A stretch of 64,000 bases of DNA from Novispirillum itersonii (GTDB lineage: Bacteria > Pseudomonadota > Alphaproteobacteria > Rhodospirillales > Rhodospirillaceae): assembly GCF_014205675.1 (NCBI RefSeq), contig NZ_JACIIX010000001.1:172989-236988 (forward strand). The letters run 5' to 3'. Shown in pieces: positions 35,330 to 43,729 of this stretch (position 1 is its first letter; the number at the start of each line of letters is the position of its first letter). The translations under genes and the position numbers were made by a program. Under the pieces are notes generated by a model. It was given only the letters and a program-made list of their open reading frames with translations. It was not told the origin of the DNA and did not search any database.

Positions 35330-35605
35330 TCAGGAGGCCTTCAGGGCCTTCATGAACCCTGCGAACGCCCCCATAAAGTCGGCAAACAGCGGCAGGCTGC
35401 GGTTTTTCAGCATAATCCCGCCGAACAGTTTCAGGCCGGTAATGAAGGCCGGAACCTGATCCGGCGGCAGAAGCCCTTTGCCCTGAATCCGGCCAACGAT
35501 GGCCAGAATGTCATCATGACTGTCCGCCTCAAACACCAGCGGAGCCGCCTCTGTCGGCAGACCGTCTTTCAGCGGCTGAACGGTGATGCGATAGTGATTG
35601 GCCAT
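35330..35605 (-). CDS. DUF3861 domain protein
   Basis: This 91-residue protein begins NHYRITVQPL and contains FEADSHDDILAIVGRIQGK, the pattern of the DUF3861 family. The function is unknown. It is divergent from a MarR gene across 83 bp carrying two operator-like palindromes, so it is probably under MarR control. It converges with the AraC gene, leaving four bases. Confidence 0.8.
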   Translation of the reverse strand: MANHYRITVQPLKDGLPTEAAPLVFEADSHDDILAIVGRIQGKGLLPPDQVPAFITGLKLFGGIMLKNRSLPLFADFMGAFAGFMKALKAS

Positions 35606-35625
35606 TGTGTTGCCCTTTCGATTTC

Positions 35626-35640
35626 GTTGATAATGTCAAC
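35626..35640. promoter_or_regulatory. MarR-type operator 1
   Basis: GTTGA-TAATG-TCAAC is a palindrome of two 5-bp arms with a 5-base centre, lying between the divergent DUF3861 and MarR genes. Confidence 0.65.
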
Positions 35641-35652
35641 ATAATCGCATTC

Positions 35653-35667
35653 GTTGACTTTATCAAC
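35653..35667. promoter_or_regulatory. MarR-type operator 2
   Basis: GTTGA-CTTTA-TCAAC has the same arms and spacing as operator 1 and lies 27 bases from it. Together they would let one MarR dimer pair control both divergent promoters. Confidence 0.65.
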
Positions 35668-35688
35668 TTATTTTCCGGATCCCTCCCC

Positions 35689-36141
35689 ATGCCTGCCGAC
35701 CATCCGCTTCCTGACATCGCCGAACGCCTGTGGGACCTCAGCCACCGCTTCAAGGCCCGGCTGCGGGCCAGCCTGATGGAAGGCGCCCCCGACCTCGCCC
35801 CGTTTCAGGCTAAAGCCCTGTCGGCCATCGGGCGGTTTCCCGGGCTGCTGCCGAATCAACTGGCGGACCGCAGCGGCCGCGACAAAGCCCAGATCGCCCG
35901 GGTGCTGAAGGATCTGGAAGAGCGGGGCCTGATCGCCCGCAGCCCCCACCCCACCGACCGCCGCACCCACTGCCTGACCCTGACCCCGGCAGGCGAGGAG
36001 GTGTTCCGGCATCTCCAGCACAGCCGCATGCAGATTGCCGGACAGATGATGGACGGCCTCAGCCCGGCGGAACAGCAACAGGTTTCCGCCCTGCTGGCAC
36101 GGATGGCGGCCAATCTGGCCGGGCCTGACCGGCAGGACTGA
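35689..36141 (+). CDS. MarR family regulator
   Basis: This 150-residue winged-helix regulator contains LPNQLADRSGRDKAQIARVLKDLEERGLIARSPHPTDRRTHCLTLTPAGEEV, a textbook MarR core with the DRR wing. It probably autoregulates and represses the divergent DUF3861 gene through the two GTTGA-N5-TCAAC sites. The ligand is unknown. Confidence 0.92.
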   Translation: MPADHPLPDIAERLWDLSHRFKARLRASLMEGAPDLAPFQAKALSAIGRFPGLLPNQLADRSGRDKAQIARVLKDLEERGLIARSPHPTDRRTHCLTLTPAGEEVFRHLQHSRMQIAGQMMDGLSPAEQQQVSALLARMAANLAGPDRQD

Positions 36142-36224
36142 ACAGGACGCGGGCCTGCCCTGCGGCATTGGGGTAACGCAAGGCTGTTGACTTCCGGCTG
36201 GTCCGGACCGATAGTTTCCCCACG

Positions 36225-36680
36225 ATGACTAGGGTCTCTCGCACACAGCGCTATGACACAACGGCGGATCCGGCCTGTGCCCGGGTCCGGCGGCTGACCG
36301 CTGCGTGGATCGGCCTGCTGGTGCTGGTGTTCAACATTGCCGGGGGTGGCCTGCTGCCGACCCGGCCCGCCAGCGCCGCCGCCACTCCCTTTGCCCAAAG
36401 CCTGACAGACGGACGGATCGTAATCTGTACCGCCACCGGCCTTGTGGTGATGGACCGGGACGGCACCGTCATCAGCACCGGCGACCAGCCGGGCGGCTCT
36501 GACCTCTGCGTCTTCTGTCTGCCGATGCTGCATGGCACGGCGATGACGGCGATGCCCCCGGTCCTGCTGCTGCGGGCCGTGCCGCCCGCACCGCTGCCGC
36601 AGCCACAGGTCATCGCCCCGCCGCTGCGCGCCGCCGGGCTGAACCTGACCACCGCCCCGCGCGGCCCGCCACCGGCGTAA
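36225..36680 (+). CDS. DUF2946 domain protein
   Basis: This 151-residue protein has an N-terminal membrane segment (about 25-45) and the DUF2946 core RIVICTATGLVVMDRDG, then SDLCVFCLPMLHG with a CxxC pair. The tail is Pro-rich. Members of this family sit near copper-handling genes in other proteobacteria, but none is adjacent here, so a copper role is not supported by context. ATG at 36225. Confidence 0.8.
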   Translation: MTRVSRTQRYDTTADPACARVRRLTAAWIGLLVLVFNIAGGGLLPTRPASAAATPFAQSLTDGRIVICTATGLVVMDRDGTVISTGDQPGGSDLCVFCLPMLHGTAMTAMPPVLLLRAVPPAPLPQPQVIAPPLRAAGLNLTTAPRGPPPA

Positions 36681-36863
36681 TCCCCCCTCTGTCAGCCTGC
36701 CCGCCGGGGCCTGCCCTGCGGCCGCCCCCGGCAGCGCTGACCTGTCCGTTCCGCATCGTTGGCTGAGACCACCGCATCCCTGAAACCACAGGGCTGTGAC
36801 CGGTCGGCCATACCCCAAATCCGGCCGTGCCCAGCGCACTGGCCCAGTGTCAAGGAGTGTGCC

Positions 36864-37082
36864 ATGCACGCGGTCCTGACCTCTCTGCATGCCTTCCTGT
36901 CAGCGGCGATCCGCCCCCGCACCCCTCTGGCGCGCGGTATCACCGTCGCCCTGTGCATCAAGCTGGTGGTGGTGGTGTCGATGCGGCTGTTTCTGTTCGG
37001 CGCTGATGCGCGGGTTCCCGTCGACGACTCGGCCATGACCGGCCGGCTGATCGAAACCGGCGCCGTTGAGAAGGGAAACTGA
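36864..37082 (+). CDS. cydP: CydP-like small subunit of cytochrome bd oxidase operon
   Basis: This 72-residue protein has one transmembrane helix (about 27-46, with TPLARGITVALCIKLVVVVSM) followed by a short tail, resembling CydP, an assembly or accessory protein found upstream of cydAB. CAAGGAG lies six bases before the ATG. Four bases separate it from cydA, so they are co-transcribed. The family assignment is by resemblance and position. Confidence 0.78.
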   Translation: MHAVLTSLHAFLSAAIRPRTPLARGITVALCIKLVVVVSMRLFLFGADARVPVDDSAMTGRLIETGAVEKGN

Positions 37083-37086
37083 TCCC

Positions 37087-38652
37087 ATGTTTGACCTTGA
37101 TCCGACTGCGGTCGGGCGGCTTCAGTTCGCCGCCACCGCACTCTATCATTTTCTGTTTGTGCCCCTGACCCTTGGCCTGTCGTTTCTGCTGGCCATTATG
37201 GAAACCACCTATGTCATGACCGGGCGCACCATCTGGCGCGACATGACCAAGTTCTGGGGCAAGCTGTTCGGCATCAACTTTGCCATGGGGGTTGCCACCG
37301 GCATCACCATGGAATTCCAGTTCGGCACCAACTGGGCCTATTACTCCCACTACGTCGGCGACATCTTCGGGGCACCGCTGGCGATTGAAGGACTGATGGC
37401 CTTCTTCCTCGAGTCCACCTTCGTCGGCCTGTTCTTCTTCGGCTGGGACCGCATGAGCAGACTGGGCCACCTGACCGCCACCTGGCTGGTGGCGATCGGG
37501 TCGAACATGTCGGCCCTGTGGATCCTGATCGCCAACGGCTGGATGCAGAATCCGGTCGGTGCCCACTTCAACCCCGATACCATGCGGATGGAGATGACCT
37601 CATTCTGGGAGCTGCTGTTCAACCCGGCGGCCCAGTCGAAGTTCGTCCACACCATCAGCGCCGGATACGTCACCGGGGCGATCTTTGTGATGGCCATCAG
37701 CGCGTGGTACCTGCTGCGCGGGCGGCATGTGCAGTTTGCCCGGCGTTCGATGACCGTCGCCTCGGCCTTCGGCCTGCTGTCCAGCCTGTCGGTGGTGGTT
37801 CTGGGCGATGAAAGCGGCTACACCGTCAGCGAAAGCCAGAAGATGAAACTGGCCGCCATTGAAGCGATGTGGGAGACCGAACCGGCCCCTGCCGGGTTCA
37901 CCGTGTTCGCCATCCCCGATGCCGCCAGCCGCGAAAACCATTTTGAGGTCAAAATCCCGTGGGCGCTGGGGCTGATCGCCACCCGTTCCGCCGATACCCA
38001 GTTGCCCGGCATCAACGATCTGGTCAAAACCGCCGAACAGCGGGTGCGCAACGGCCTGATCGCCTACGACGCGCTGGAACGGCTGCGGGCCGACCGCAGC
38101 AATGCCGAGGCCCGGGCCACCCTGAAGGCCCATGACCGCGATCTCGGCCACGCCCTGCTGCTGAAAAAGTACGTGGCGGACCCACGGACCGCCGATGATG
38201 CCACCATCGCCCGCGCTGCCGCCGATACCGTGCCCGGCGTCGGGCCGCTGTTCTGGGGCTTCCGGATCATGGTCGGGCTCGGCCTGTTCTTCATCGCCTT
38301 CTTCGCGGTGGCGTTCTGGAAAGCCTGCCGCCGGGATTTTGCCAACCCGCTGTTCCTGAAAGTGTGCCTGTGGTCGCTGCCGCTGCCGTGGCTGGCGGCG
38401 GAACTGGGCTGGTTCGTCGCTGAATTCGGACGTCAGCCGTGGGCGGTGGATGGCATGCTGCCGACCTTCCTCGGCTCCTCCTCGCTGTCGCTGTCCAAGG
38501 TGCTGTTCACCCTGTGCGGCTTTGTCGTCTTTTACTCGTCGCTGCTGGTGGTCGATATCATGCTGATGCGCAAGACCATCCGCCTCGGCCCGGTTGCCGC
38601 CCTCAACCTGAAACCGGCCCCGGGCACCCCCGTGGCCCAGCCTGCGGAATAA
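37087..38652 (+). CDS. cydA: Cytochrome bd ubiquinol oxidase subunit I
   Basis: CydA carries the haems b558, b595 and d and the quinol-oxidising Q-loop of the oxygen-reducing bd oxidase in the inner membrane. The 521-residue length equals the long-loop (E. coli-type) class. Features include [21 protein letters not shown] near the start, GNWxx-type haem regions such as [16 protein letters not shown], and [12 protein letters not shown] near the end. A bd oxidase supports respiration at low oxygen or when haem-copper oxidases are inhibited. Confidence 0.96.
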   Translation: MFDLDPTAVGRLQFAATALYHFLFVPLTLGLSFLLAIMETTYVMTGRTIWRDMTKFWGKLFGINFAMGVATGITMEFQFGTNWAYYSHYVGDIFGAPLAIEGLMAFFLESTFVGLFFFGWDRMSRLGHLTATWLVAIGSNMSALWILIANGWMQNPVGAHFNPDTMRMEMTSFWELLFNPAAQSKFVHTISAGYVTGAIFVMAISAWYLLRGRHVQFARRSMTVASAFGLLSSLSVVVLGDESGYTVSESQKMKLAAIEAMWETEPAPAGFTVFAIPDAASRENHFEVKIPWALGLIATRSADTQLPGINDLVKTAEQRVRNGLIAYDALERLRADRSNAEARATLKAHDRDLGHALLLKKYVADPRTADDATIARAAADTVPGVGPLFWGFRIMVGLGLFFIAFFAVAFWKACRRDFANPLFLKVCLWSLPLPWLAAELGWFVAEFGRQPWAVDGMLPTFLGSSSLSLSKVLFTLCGFVVFYSSLLVVDIMLMRKTIRLGPVAALNLKPAPGTPVAQPAE

Positions 38653-38663
38653 GGGGGACCACG

Positions 38664-39806
38664 ATGCTTGATTACGAACTTTTGCGCGTTATCTGGTGGC
38701 TGTTTCTGGGGGTCCTGCTGATCGGGCTGGCCATCATGGATGGCTTTGACCTTGGCGTGGCCGCCCTGCTGCCCGCCGTCGCCCGCACCGACGTCGAACG
38801 GCGGGTGGCGATTAACACCATCGGCCCGGTGTGGGACGGCAATCAGGTGTGGCTGATCCTTGGCGGCGGGGCGATCTTCGCCGCATGGCCGGCCATTTAC
38901 GCCACCGCCTTCTCCGGGTTTTACATCGCCCTGTTTCTGGTGCTGGCGGCCCTGATCATCCGCCCCGTGGGCTTCGAGTTCCGCAACAAGATCACCGATC
39001 CGCGCTGGCGGTCGTTCTGGGACTGGGCGCTGACCATCGGCGGCATCGTGCCATCACTGGTGTTCGGCGTCGCCTTCGGCAACCTGTTGCAGGGGGCCCC
39101 GTTCCGCATTGATGCCGACATGCGGATCTTCTACGAAGGAACCGGCCTGTTTGAACTGCTCAACCCGTTCGGCCTGCTGGCCGGTCTGGTGTCGCTGTGC
39201 ATGCTGCTGTCGCATGGGGCGGTCTATCTGTCGGTGAAGGCCGACGGCCCGGTCCGCCAGCGGGCAGAGCGGATTCTGGGTATCACCGCCCCCCTGACCG
39301 CCCTGCTGTTCGGGCTGGCCGGGGTGTGGGTGGCCTATGGCCTGCCCGGCTACACCATCACCTCGCCGCTGGTCACCGATGGCCCGTCCAATCCGCTGCT
39401 GAAGCAGGTGGCGATTGAATCCGGGGCCTGGCTGAAAAACTACGCCACCTATCCGTGGATGCTGATCGCCCCGGTCCTCGGCCTGACCGGGCAGCTTCTG
39501 GCGCTGGCGCTGGTGCGGGCCGGGCGCCCCGGCACCGCCTTCATCGCCAGCGGTATCGGGCTGTTCGGGATCATCGCCACCGCCGGGGTGAGCATGTTCC
39601 CGTTCCTGCTGCCGTCCAGCCTTGACCCGGTGTCGAGCCTGACGGTGTGGGATGCCTCCTCCAGTCAGCGCACCCTGTTCATCATGCTGATCTGCACCCT
39701 GATCTTCCTGCCGATCATTCTGGCCTATACCAGCTTCGTCTTCCGCACCCTGCGCGGCCGGGTGACGGCGGAGCAGATCGAACGCAACCCGACCGCCCAT
39801 TACTGA
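38664..39806 (+). CDS. cydB: Cytochrome bd ubiquinol oxidase subunit II
   Basis: This 380-residue subunit has about eight transmembrane segments, beginning [21 protein letters not shown] and with [14 protein letters not shown] and [22 protein letters not shown], typical of CydB. It stabilises the haem centre in subunit I. GGGGGA lies before the ATG. It is 11 bases from cydA and 14 from cydX. Confidence 0.96.
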   Translation: MLDYELLRVIWWLFLGVLLIGLAIMDGFDLGVAALLPAVARTDVERRVAINTIGPVWDGNQVWLILGGGAIFAAWPAIYATAFSGFYIALFLVLAALIIRPVGFEFRNKITDPRWRSFWDWALTIGGIVPSLVFGVAFGNLLQGAPFRIDADMRIFYEGTGLFELLNPFGLLAGLVSLCMLLSHGAVYLSVKADGPVRQRAERILGITAPLTALLFGLAGVWVAYGLPGYTITSPLVTDGPSNPLLKQVAIESGAWLKNYATYPWMLIAPVLGLTGQLLALALVRAGRPGTAFIASGIGLFGIIATAGVSMFPFLLPSSLDPVSSLTVWDASSSQRTLFIMLICTLIFLPIILAYTSFVFRTLRGRVTAEQIERNPTAHY

Positions 39807-39820
39807 GGGGGACAGACACA

Positions 39821-39931
39821 ATGTGGTACTTCGCATGGATTCTGGGGATCGGTCTGGCCTGCGGGGCCGGGATCCTCAACGCCCTGTGGCATGAAATGCA
39901 CCTGCCGGATCCCGGCGGGGCCGATGAGTAA
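39821..39931 (+). CDS. cydX: CydX-type small subunit of cytochrome bd oxidase
   Basis: This 36-residue single-helix peptide (MWYFAWILGIGLACGAGILN) has the Trp-Tyr-Phe-Trp start and helix typical of CydX. It stabilises the oxidase complex and lies directly after cydB. A GAGGGGGA sequence lies about 12 bases before the ATG. It was too short for simple ORF calling but is well supported by position and sequence. Confidence 0.93.
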   Translation: MWYFAWILGIGLACGAGILNALWHEMHLPDPGGADE

Positions 39932-39946
39932 AGCCTGAAACGATAA

Positions 39947-39981
39947 CCGCCCGGTGGATCCCTCCACCGGGCGGCTTTTTT
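39947..39981 (+). terminator. Terminator after cydX
   Basis: CCGCCCGGTGGA / TCCACCGGGCGG form a 12-bp stem with a 4-base loop followed by CTTTTTT. It serves the cyd operon and abuts the convergent ABC transporter operon. Confidence 0.9.
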
Positions 39982-39994
39982 CTGTCAGGAAGGA

Positions 39995-40795
39995 TTATTC
40001 CCAGTCGACGAAGCTGTCGATCACCGCCCGGTCGAAGCCCGATGACGCCCGCAGAAGCTGGCGGCTGTAGGGGTGATCAACCCGCCCGGCGGCAAGGTCC
40101 TCCGCCGCGATGGTCTCCAGAATCCGGCCCCGGTTCATGATCGCCACCGCGTCGCACATGTGCGACACCACCGCCAGATCGTGGCTGACCATCAGGGTGG
40201 TCAGGCCCAGATCGCGTTGCAGCCCCTTCAGCAGGTTCAGCACTTCCGCCTGAATCGACACGTCCAGCGCACTGGTCGGTTCGTCCAGCAGCAGCACGCG
40301 CGGTTCCAGCATCAGGGCGCGGGCAATCGCCACCCGCTGCCGCTGCCCGCCGGAAAGCTGATGCGGAAAGCGGAAACGGAAGGAGCGGTCCAGCCCCACC
40401 TGTTCCAGCGCCGTCACCACCCGCTCCTCCACCCGGTCAAGGCCATGGACCTGCGCCGGTTCCGACAGGGTGCGGTCAATGGTGTGGCGCGGGTGCAGGC
40501 TGGCGAAAGGATCCTGAAACACCATCTGGACCACCCGGTAGAAGCCCCGGCTGCGGGTCTTCCCCAGTTCTGCCCCATCAATGCGCAGCGCCCCGGACCA
40601 CTGATCCACCAGCCCGCACAGGGCGCGCAGCACGGTGGACTTCCCGGACCCGGACTCCCCGACCAGCCCCAGCGCCCCGCCTTCCGGCACACTGAAGCTG
40701 ACCCCGTGCAGCACCTGATGGTCGCCAAACCACACATTCAGGCCGGAAACGTCAATGCCGGTGCCCGGCACCGCCTGCAAGACCGCGCCGCTCAT
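39995..40795 (-). CDS. Peptide-type ABC transporter ATP-binding protein (DppF/OppF-like)
   Basis: This 266-residue ATPase has Walker A (GESGSGKST), signature (LSGGQRQRVAIAR), Walker B (LLLDEP) and the His-loop. It starts four bases inside the stop of the second ATPase gene, giving an ATGA-type overlap. It is the second of two ATPases that power uptake of the ligand bound by the periplasmic protein at the head of the operon. Confidence 0.93.
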   Translation of the reverse strand: MSGAVLQAVPGTGIDVSGLNVWFGDHQVLHGVSFSVPEGGALGLVGESGSGKSTVLRALCGLVDQWSGALRIDGAELGKTRSRGFYRVVQMVFQDPFASLHPRHTIDRTLSEPAQVHGLDRVEERVVTALEQVGLDRSFRFRFPHQLSGGQRQRVAIARALMLEPRVLLLDEPTSALDVSIQAEVLNLLKGLQRDLGLTTLMVSHDLAVVSHMCDAVAIMNRGRILETIAAEDLAAGRVDHPYSRQLLRASSGFDRAVIDSFVDWE

Positions 40796-41667
40796 CGCGT
40801 CACCTCCTCAAGGGTTCCATGCTCCCAGCGCGGATCCCGGCGCAGCACCGGCAGGGTTTCCTGCCGCTGGTCCAGCTTCGGCAGACAGCCGAGCAGGCCC
40901 TGCGTGTAGGGATGGCGGGCGGCGTGCAGCTCCGACGCTTTCAGGTCTTCCACCACCCGGCCCTTGTACATCACCAGAATCCGGTCACAGAACGACGATA
41001 CCAGCGGCAGATCGTGGCTGATGAAGATCAGCGCCATCCCGCGTTCCCGCACCAGATCATCCAGAATCGCCAGAACCTGAAGCCGCACCGTGACATCCAG
41101 CGCGCTGGTCGGCTCGTCAGCGATGATCAGGTCGGGTTCGGGGATCAGCATCATGGCGATCATGATGCGCTGCCCCATGCCGCCGGAGACCTCGTGCGGA
41201 TAGGTGGCAAACACCCGTTCCGGATCGCGGATCTTCACCCGCGCCAGCATCGCCAGCGCCCGCAGCCGGGCTTCCGCCGCCGAAACGCGGTGATGCTGGC
41301 GGTAGGCCTCGACAATCTGGTCGCCGACGGTCATCACCGGGTTCAGCGAATACTTGGGATCCTGCATGATCATCGACATGCGGGCCCCGCGCACCGCCCG
41401 CCACTGCTTCGGGCTCAGGGACAGCAGATCCTGCCCCTGAAAGCGCAGGGTTTTGGCGGTGATCCGGCCATTTCCGGCGGTCAGGCCCAGAATCGCCCGG
41501 CCGGTCTGCGACTTGCCGGAGCCGGACTCCCCGACAATGCCCAGCCGTTCCCGCCCCAGCGTGAACGACAGGCCGCGCACCGCTTCCACCGCGCCACGCG
41601 GCGTATGGAAGTGCACCCGCAGATCCTCCACCTCCAGCAGGGGGGCGGCAGACGTGAGATCAGTCAT
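40792..41667 (-). CDS. Peptide-type ABC transporter ATP-binding protein (DppD/OppD-like)
   Basis: This 291-residue ATPase has Walker A (GESGSGKSQT), signature VSGGMGQRIMIAMML, Walker B (LIIADEPTSALD) and the family's C-terminal oligopeptide-transport extension (HPYTQGLLGCLPKLDQ). It overlaps neighbours on both sides by one or a few bases, so the operon is tightly coupled. The Dpp/Opp family also transports nickel or sugars, so the ligand is open. Confidence 0.93.
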   Translation of the reverse strand: MTDLTSAAPLLEVEDLRVHFHTPRGAVEAVRGLSFTLGRERLGIVGESGSGKSQTGRAILGLTAGNGRITAKTLRFQGQDLLSLSPKQWRAVRGARMSMIMQDPKYSLNPVMTVGDQIVEAYRQHHRVSAAEARLRALAMLARVKIRDPERVFATYPHEVSGGMGQRIMIAMMLIPEPDLIIADEPTSALDVTVRLQVLAILDDLVRERGMALIFISHDLPLVSSFCDRILVMYKGRVVEDLKASELHAARHPYTQGLLGCLPKLDQRQETLPVLRRDPRWEHGTLEEVTR

Positions 41668-42605
41668 CAGCCATTCCCTCCGGCCCGGGGATCAAGAACA
41701 TCGCGCAGCCCGTCACCCAGCAGGTTGAAGCCCAGACTGACGATGAAAATCGCCAGCCCCGGCACCGTCGCCACCCACCACTGGTTCAGCAGGAACTGAC
41801 GCCCTTCCGAGATCATCGCCCCCCACTCCGGCAGCGGCGGCTGGGCGCCAAGGCCCAGAAAGCCCAACCCCGCGGCGGTCAGGATGATGCCCGCCATATC
41901 CAGCGTCACCCGCACGATCAGCGAGCTGGTGCACATCGGCATGATATGGCCGACGATCAGGCGGGGATGGGACAGGCCCTGAAGACGGGCGGCGGCAATA
42001 TAATCGGCCGTGCGCACGGTCAGGGTTTCCGCCCGCGCCAGCCGGGCGTAGGGCGGCCACGAGGTCAGGGCAATCGCCAGAACGGCATTCTCCAGCCCCG
42101 GCCCCAGCGCGGCGACAAAGGCCAGCGCCAGAATCAGCTTGGGGAAGGCCAGAAAAATATCGGTGACGCGCATCAGCACGGTATCGACCCAGCCGCCGAA
42201 ATACCCGGCCACGGTGCCGACCAGCAGGCCGATCGGCGCGGCGGTGACCGCCACCAGCACCACCACCAGCAGGGTGTAGCGCGCCCCGTAGACCAGACGG
42301 GACAGGATATCCCGGCCCATATTATCGGTCCCGAACCAGTGGGCCGCCGATCCGGCCTGAAGCCGGTCGTTCAGCACGCCCTGTACCGGGTTATAGGGGG
42401 CCAGCAGCGGCGCGAACAGCGCCACAGCACACAGCAGCAGCACAATGGACAGGCCCAGCATCGCCAGACGGTTGCGGCGGAAGGTCAGCCAGCCGAACCA
42501 CAGCCGCCCCATCCGGGCCTGAAACCGCGAGTGCGGGGTATCGGTACTCAGCCAGCCGCGCAGCCCCTGCGGCGCGGCGGACCCGATGACATCAGTCTTG
42601 CTCAT
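41667..42605 (-). CDS. ABC transporter permease (DppC/OppC-like)
   Basis: This 312-residue inner-membrane permease has an N-terminal cytoplasmic segment, about six transmembrane helices, and the binding-protein-dependent transport motif (EYxx-like region YARLARAETLTVRTADYIAAARLQG). It pairs with the DppB-like permease ten bases upstream. The start was chosen at the ATG at 42605, before MSKTDVIG, with AAGGAGG just upstream. Confidence 0.93.
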   Translation of the reverse strand: MSKTDVIGSAAPQGLRGWLSTDTPHSRFQARMGRLWFGWLTFRRNRLAMLGLSIVLLLCAVALFAPLLAPYNPVQGVLNDRLQAGSAAHWFGTDNMGRDILSRLVYGARYTLLVVVLVAVTAAPIGLLVGTVAGYFGGWVDTVLMRVTDIFLAFPKLILALAFVAALGPGLENAVLAIALTSWPPYARLARAETLTVRTADYIAAARLQGLSHPRLIVGHIMPMCTSSLIVRVTLDMAGIILTAAGLGFLGLGAQPPLPEWGAMISEGRQFLLNQWWVATVPGLAIFIVSLGFNLLGDGLRDVLDPRAGGNG

Positions 42606-42615
42606 CGCCGCCTCC

Positions 42616-43719
42616 TTATCGCCGCGCCCGGGGATCAAACAGCCGGTACAGCAGATCCGACAGCAGATTGATCCCGATGAAGACCCCGCCGACGATGATG
42701 GTGCCGCCCAGCACCGCGTTCATATCGGCATTCAGCAGGGAACTGGTGATGTACGACCCCAGCCCCGGCCAGGCGAAGACGGTTTCGGTCAGCACCGAGC
42801 CTTCCAGCAGGTGGGCGTAGGACAGGGCGATGACGGTGATCAGCGGCACCATCACGTTGCCCAGCGCATGGCGCCAGATCACCCGCGCCTCTGACACCCC
42901 CTTCACCCGGGCGGTCAGCACATACTCCTGCGCCAGCTGCTCCAGCATGAAGGAGCGGGTCATCCGGGCGATATAGGCCAGCGAGAAATAGGCCAGCAGC
43001 GCCGCCGGCAGCGTGATATGGCTGACGGCGTTACGGAACACCTCCATATCCCCCTGCAACAGGGCATCGACGAGGATCAGGCCGGTCACCGGCTCGAAGA
43101 AATCCTCCATCGCCGCATCCAGCCGCCCCGGTCCGCCGACCCAGTCGAGTTTCATATAAAACAGCAGCAGCCCGACCAGCCCCAGCCAGAACACCGGCAG
43201 GGAATAGCCGAACAGGCCCAGCACCCGGACGCAGTGGTCCGGCCAGCGCCCGCGGTGGACCGCCGCCAGCACCCCCATCGGCACCCCCAGCAGCACGCCG
43301 AGGATGGTGGCAATCGTCGCCAGCTCCAGCGTTGCCGGAAACACCCGGACGATATCGTCCAGCACCGGGCGGGACGTCAGCACCGACGTGCCGAAATCGC
43401 CCTGAAACACCCGCATCACATAGTCAAAAAACTGTTGATACAGCGGCAGATGCAGACCCATCTCGTGATAGACGCGGTCATAGACATCCGCCGGGGCCCG
43501 GTCGCCAACGGCGGCGAGAACCGGATCAATCGGCAGCACCCGGCCGATCAGGAAAGTGATGATCAGAAGCCCGAGAAAGGTGACCGCCAGCGACCCGAGG
43601 GTCCGCAGTGCCATCATCCCCGCCCGCTTCAGCCTGATCCGCCCCGGCGACGCCTGACGCGCCCCGGAGCGGGACGGGCGGACCGTTTCCGGCCCGCCCT
43701 GTTCCGCCCGTCCGGTCAT
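42616..43719 (-). CDS. ABC transporter permease (DppB/OppB-like)
   Basis: This 367-residue permease has a long N-terminal cytoplasmic extension (about 30 residues, Arg-rich), a first membrane helix (SLAVTFLGLLIITFLIGRVLP), and about five more helices with the transport motif QLAQEYVLTARVKGVSEARVIWRHAL. It lies ten bases downstream of the binding-protein gene. The substrate is unknown. Confidence 0.92.
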   Translation of the reverse strand: MTGRAEQGGPETVRPSRSGARQASPGRIRLKRAGMMALRTLGSLAVTFLGLLIITFLIGRVLPIDPVLAAVGDRAPADVYDRVYHEMGLHLPLYQQFFDYVMRVFQGDFGTSVLTSRPVLDDIVRVFPATLELATIATILGVLLGVPMGVLAAVHRGRWPDHCVRVLGLFGYSLPVFWLGLVGLLLFYMKLDWVGGPGRLDAAMEDFFEPVTGLILVDALLQGDMEVFRNAVSHITLPAALLAYFSLAYIARMTRSFMLEQLAQEYVLTARVKGVSEARVIWRHALGNVMVPLITVIALSYAHLLEGSVLTETVFAWPGLGSYITSSLLNADMNAVLGGTIIVGGVFIGINLLSDLLYRLFDPRARR

Positions 43720-43729
43720 CCGACGGGTC

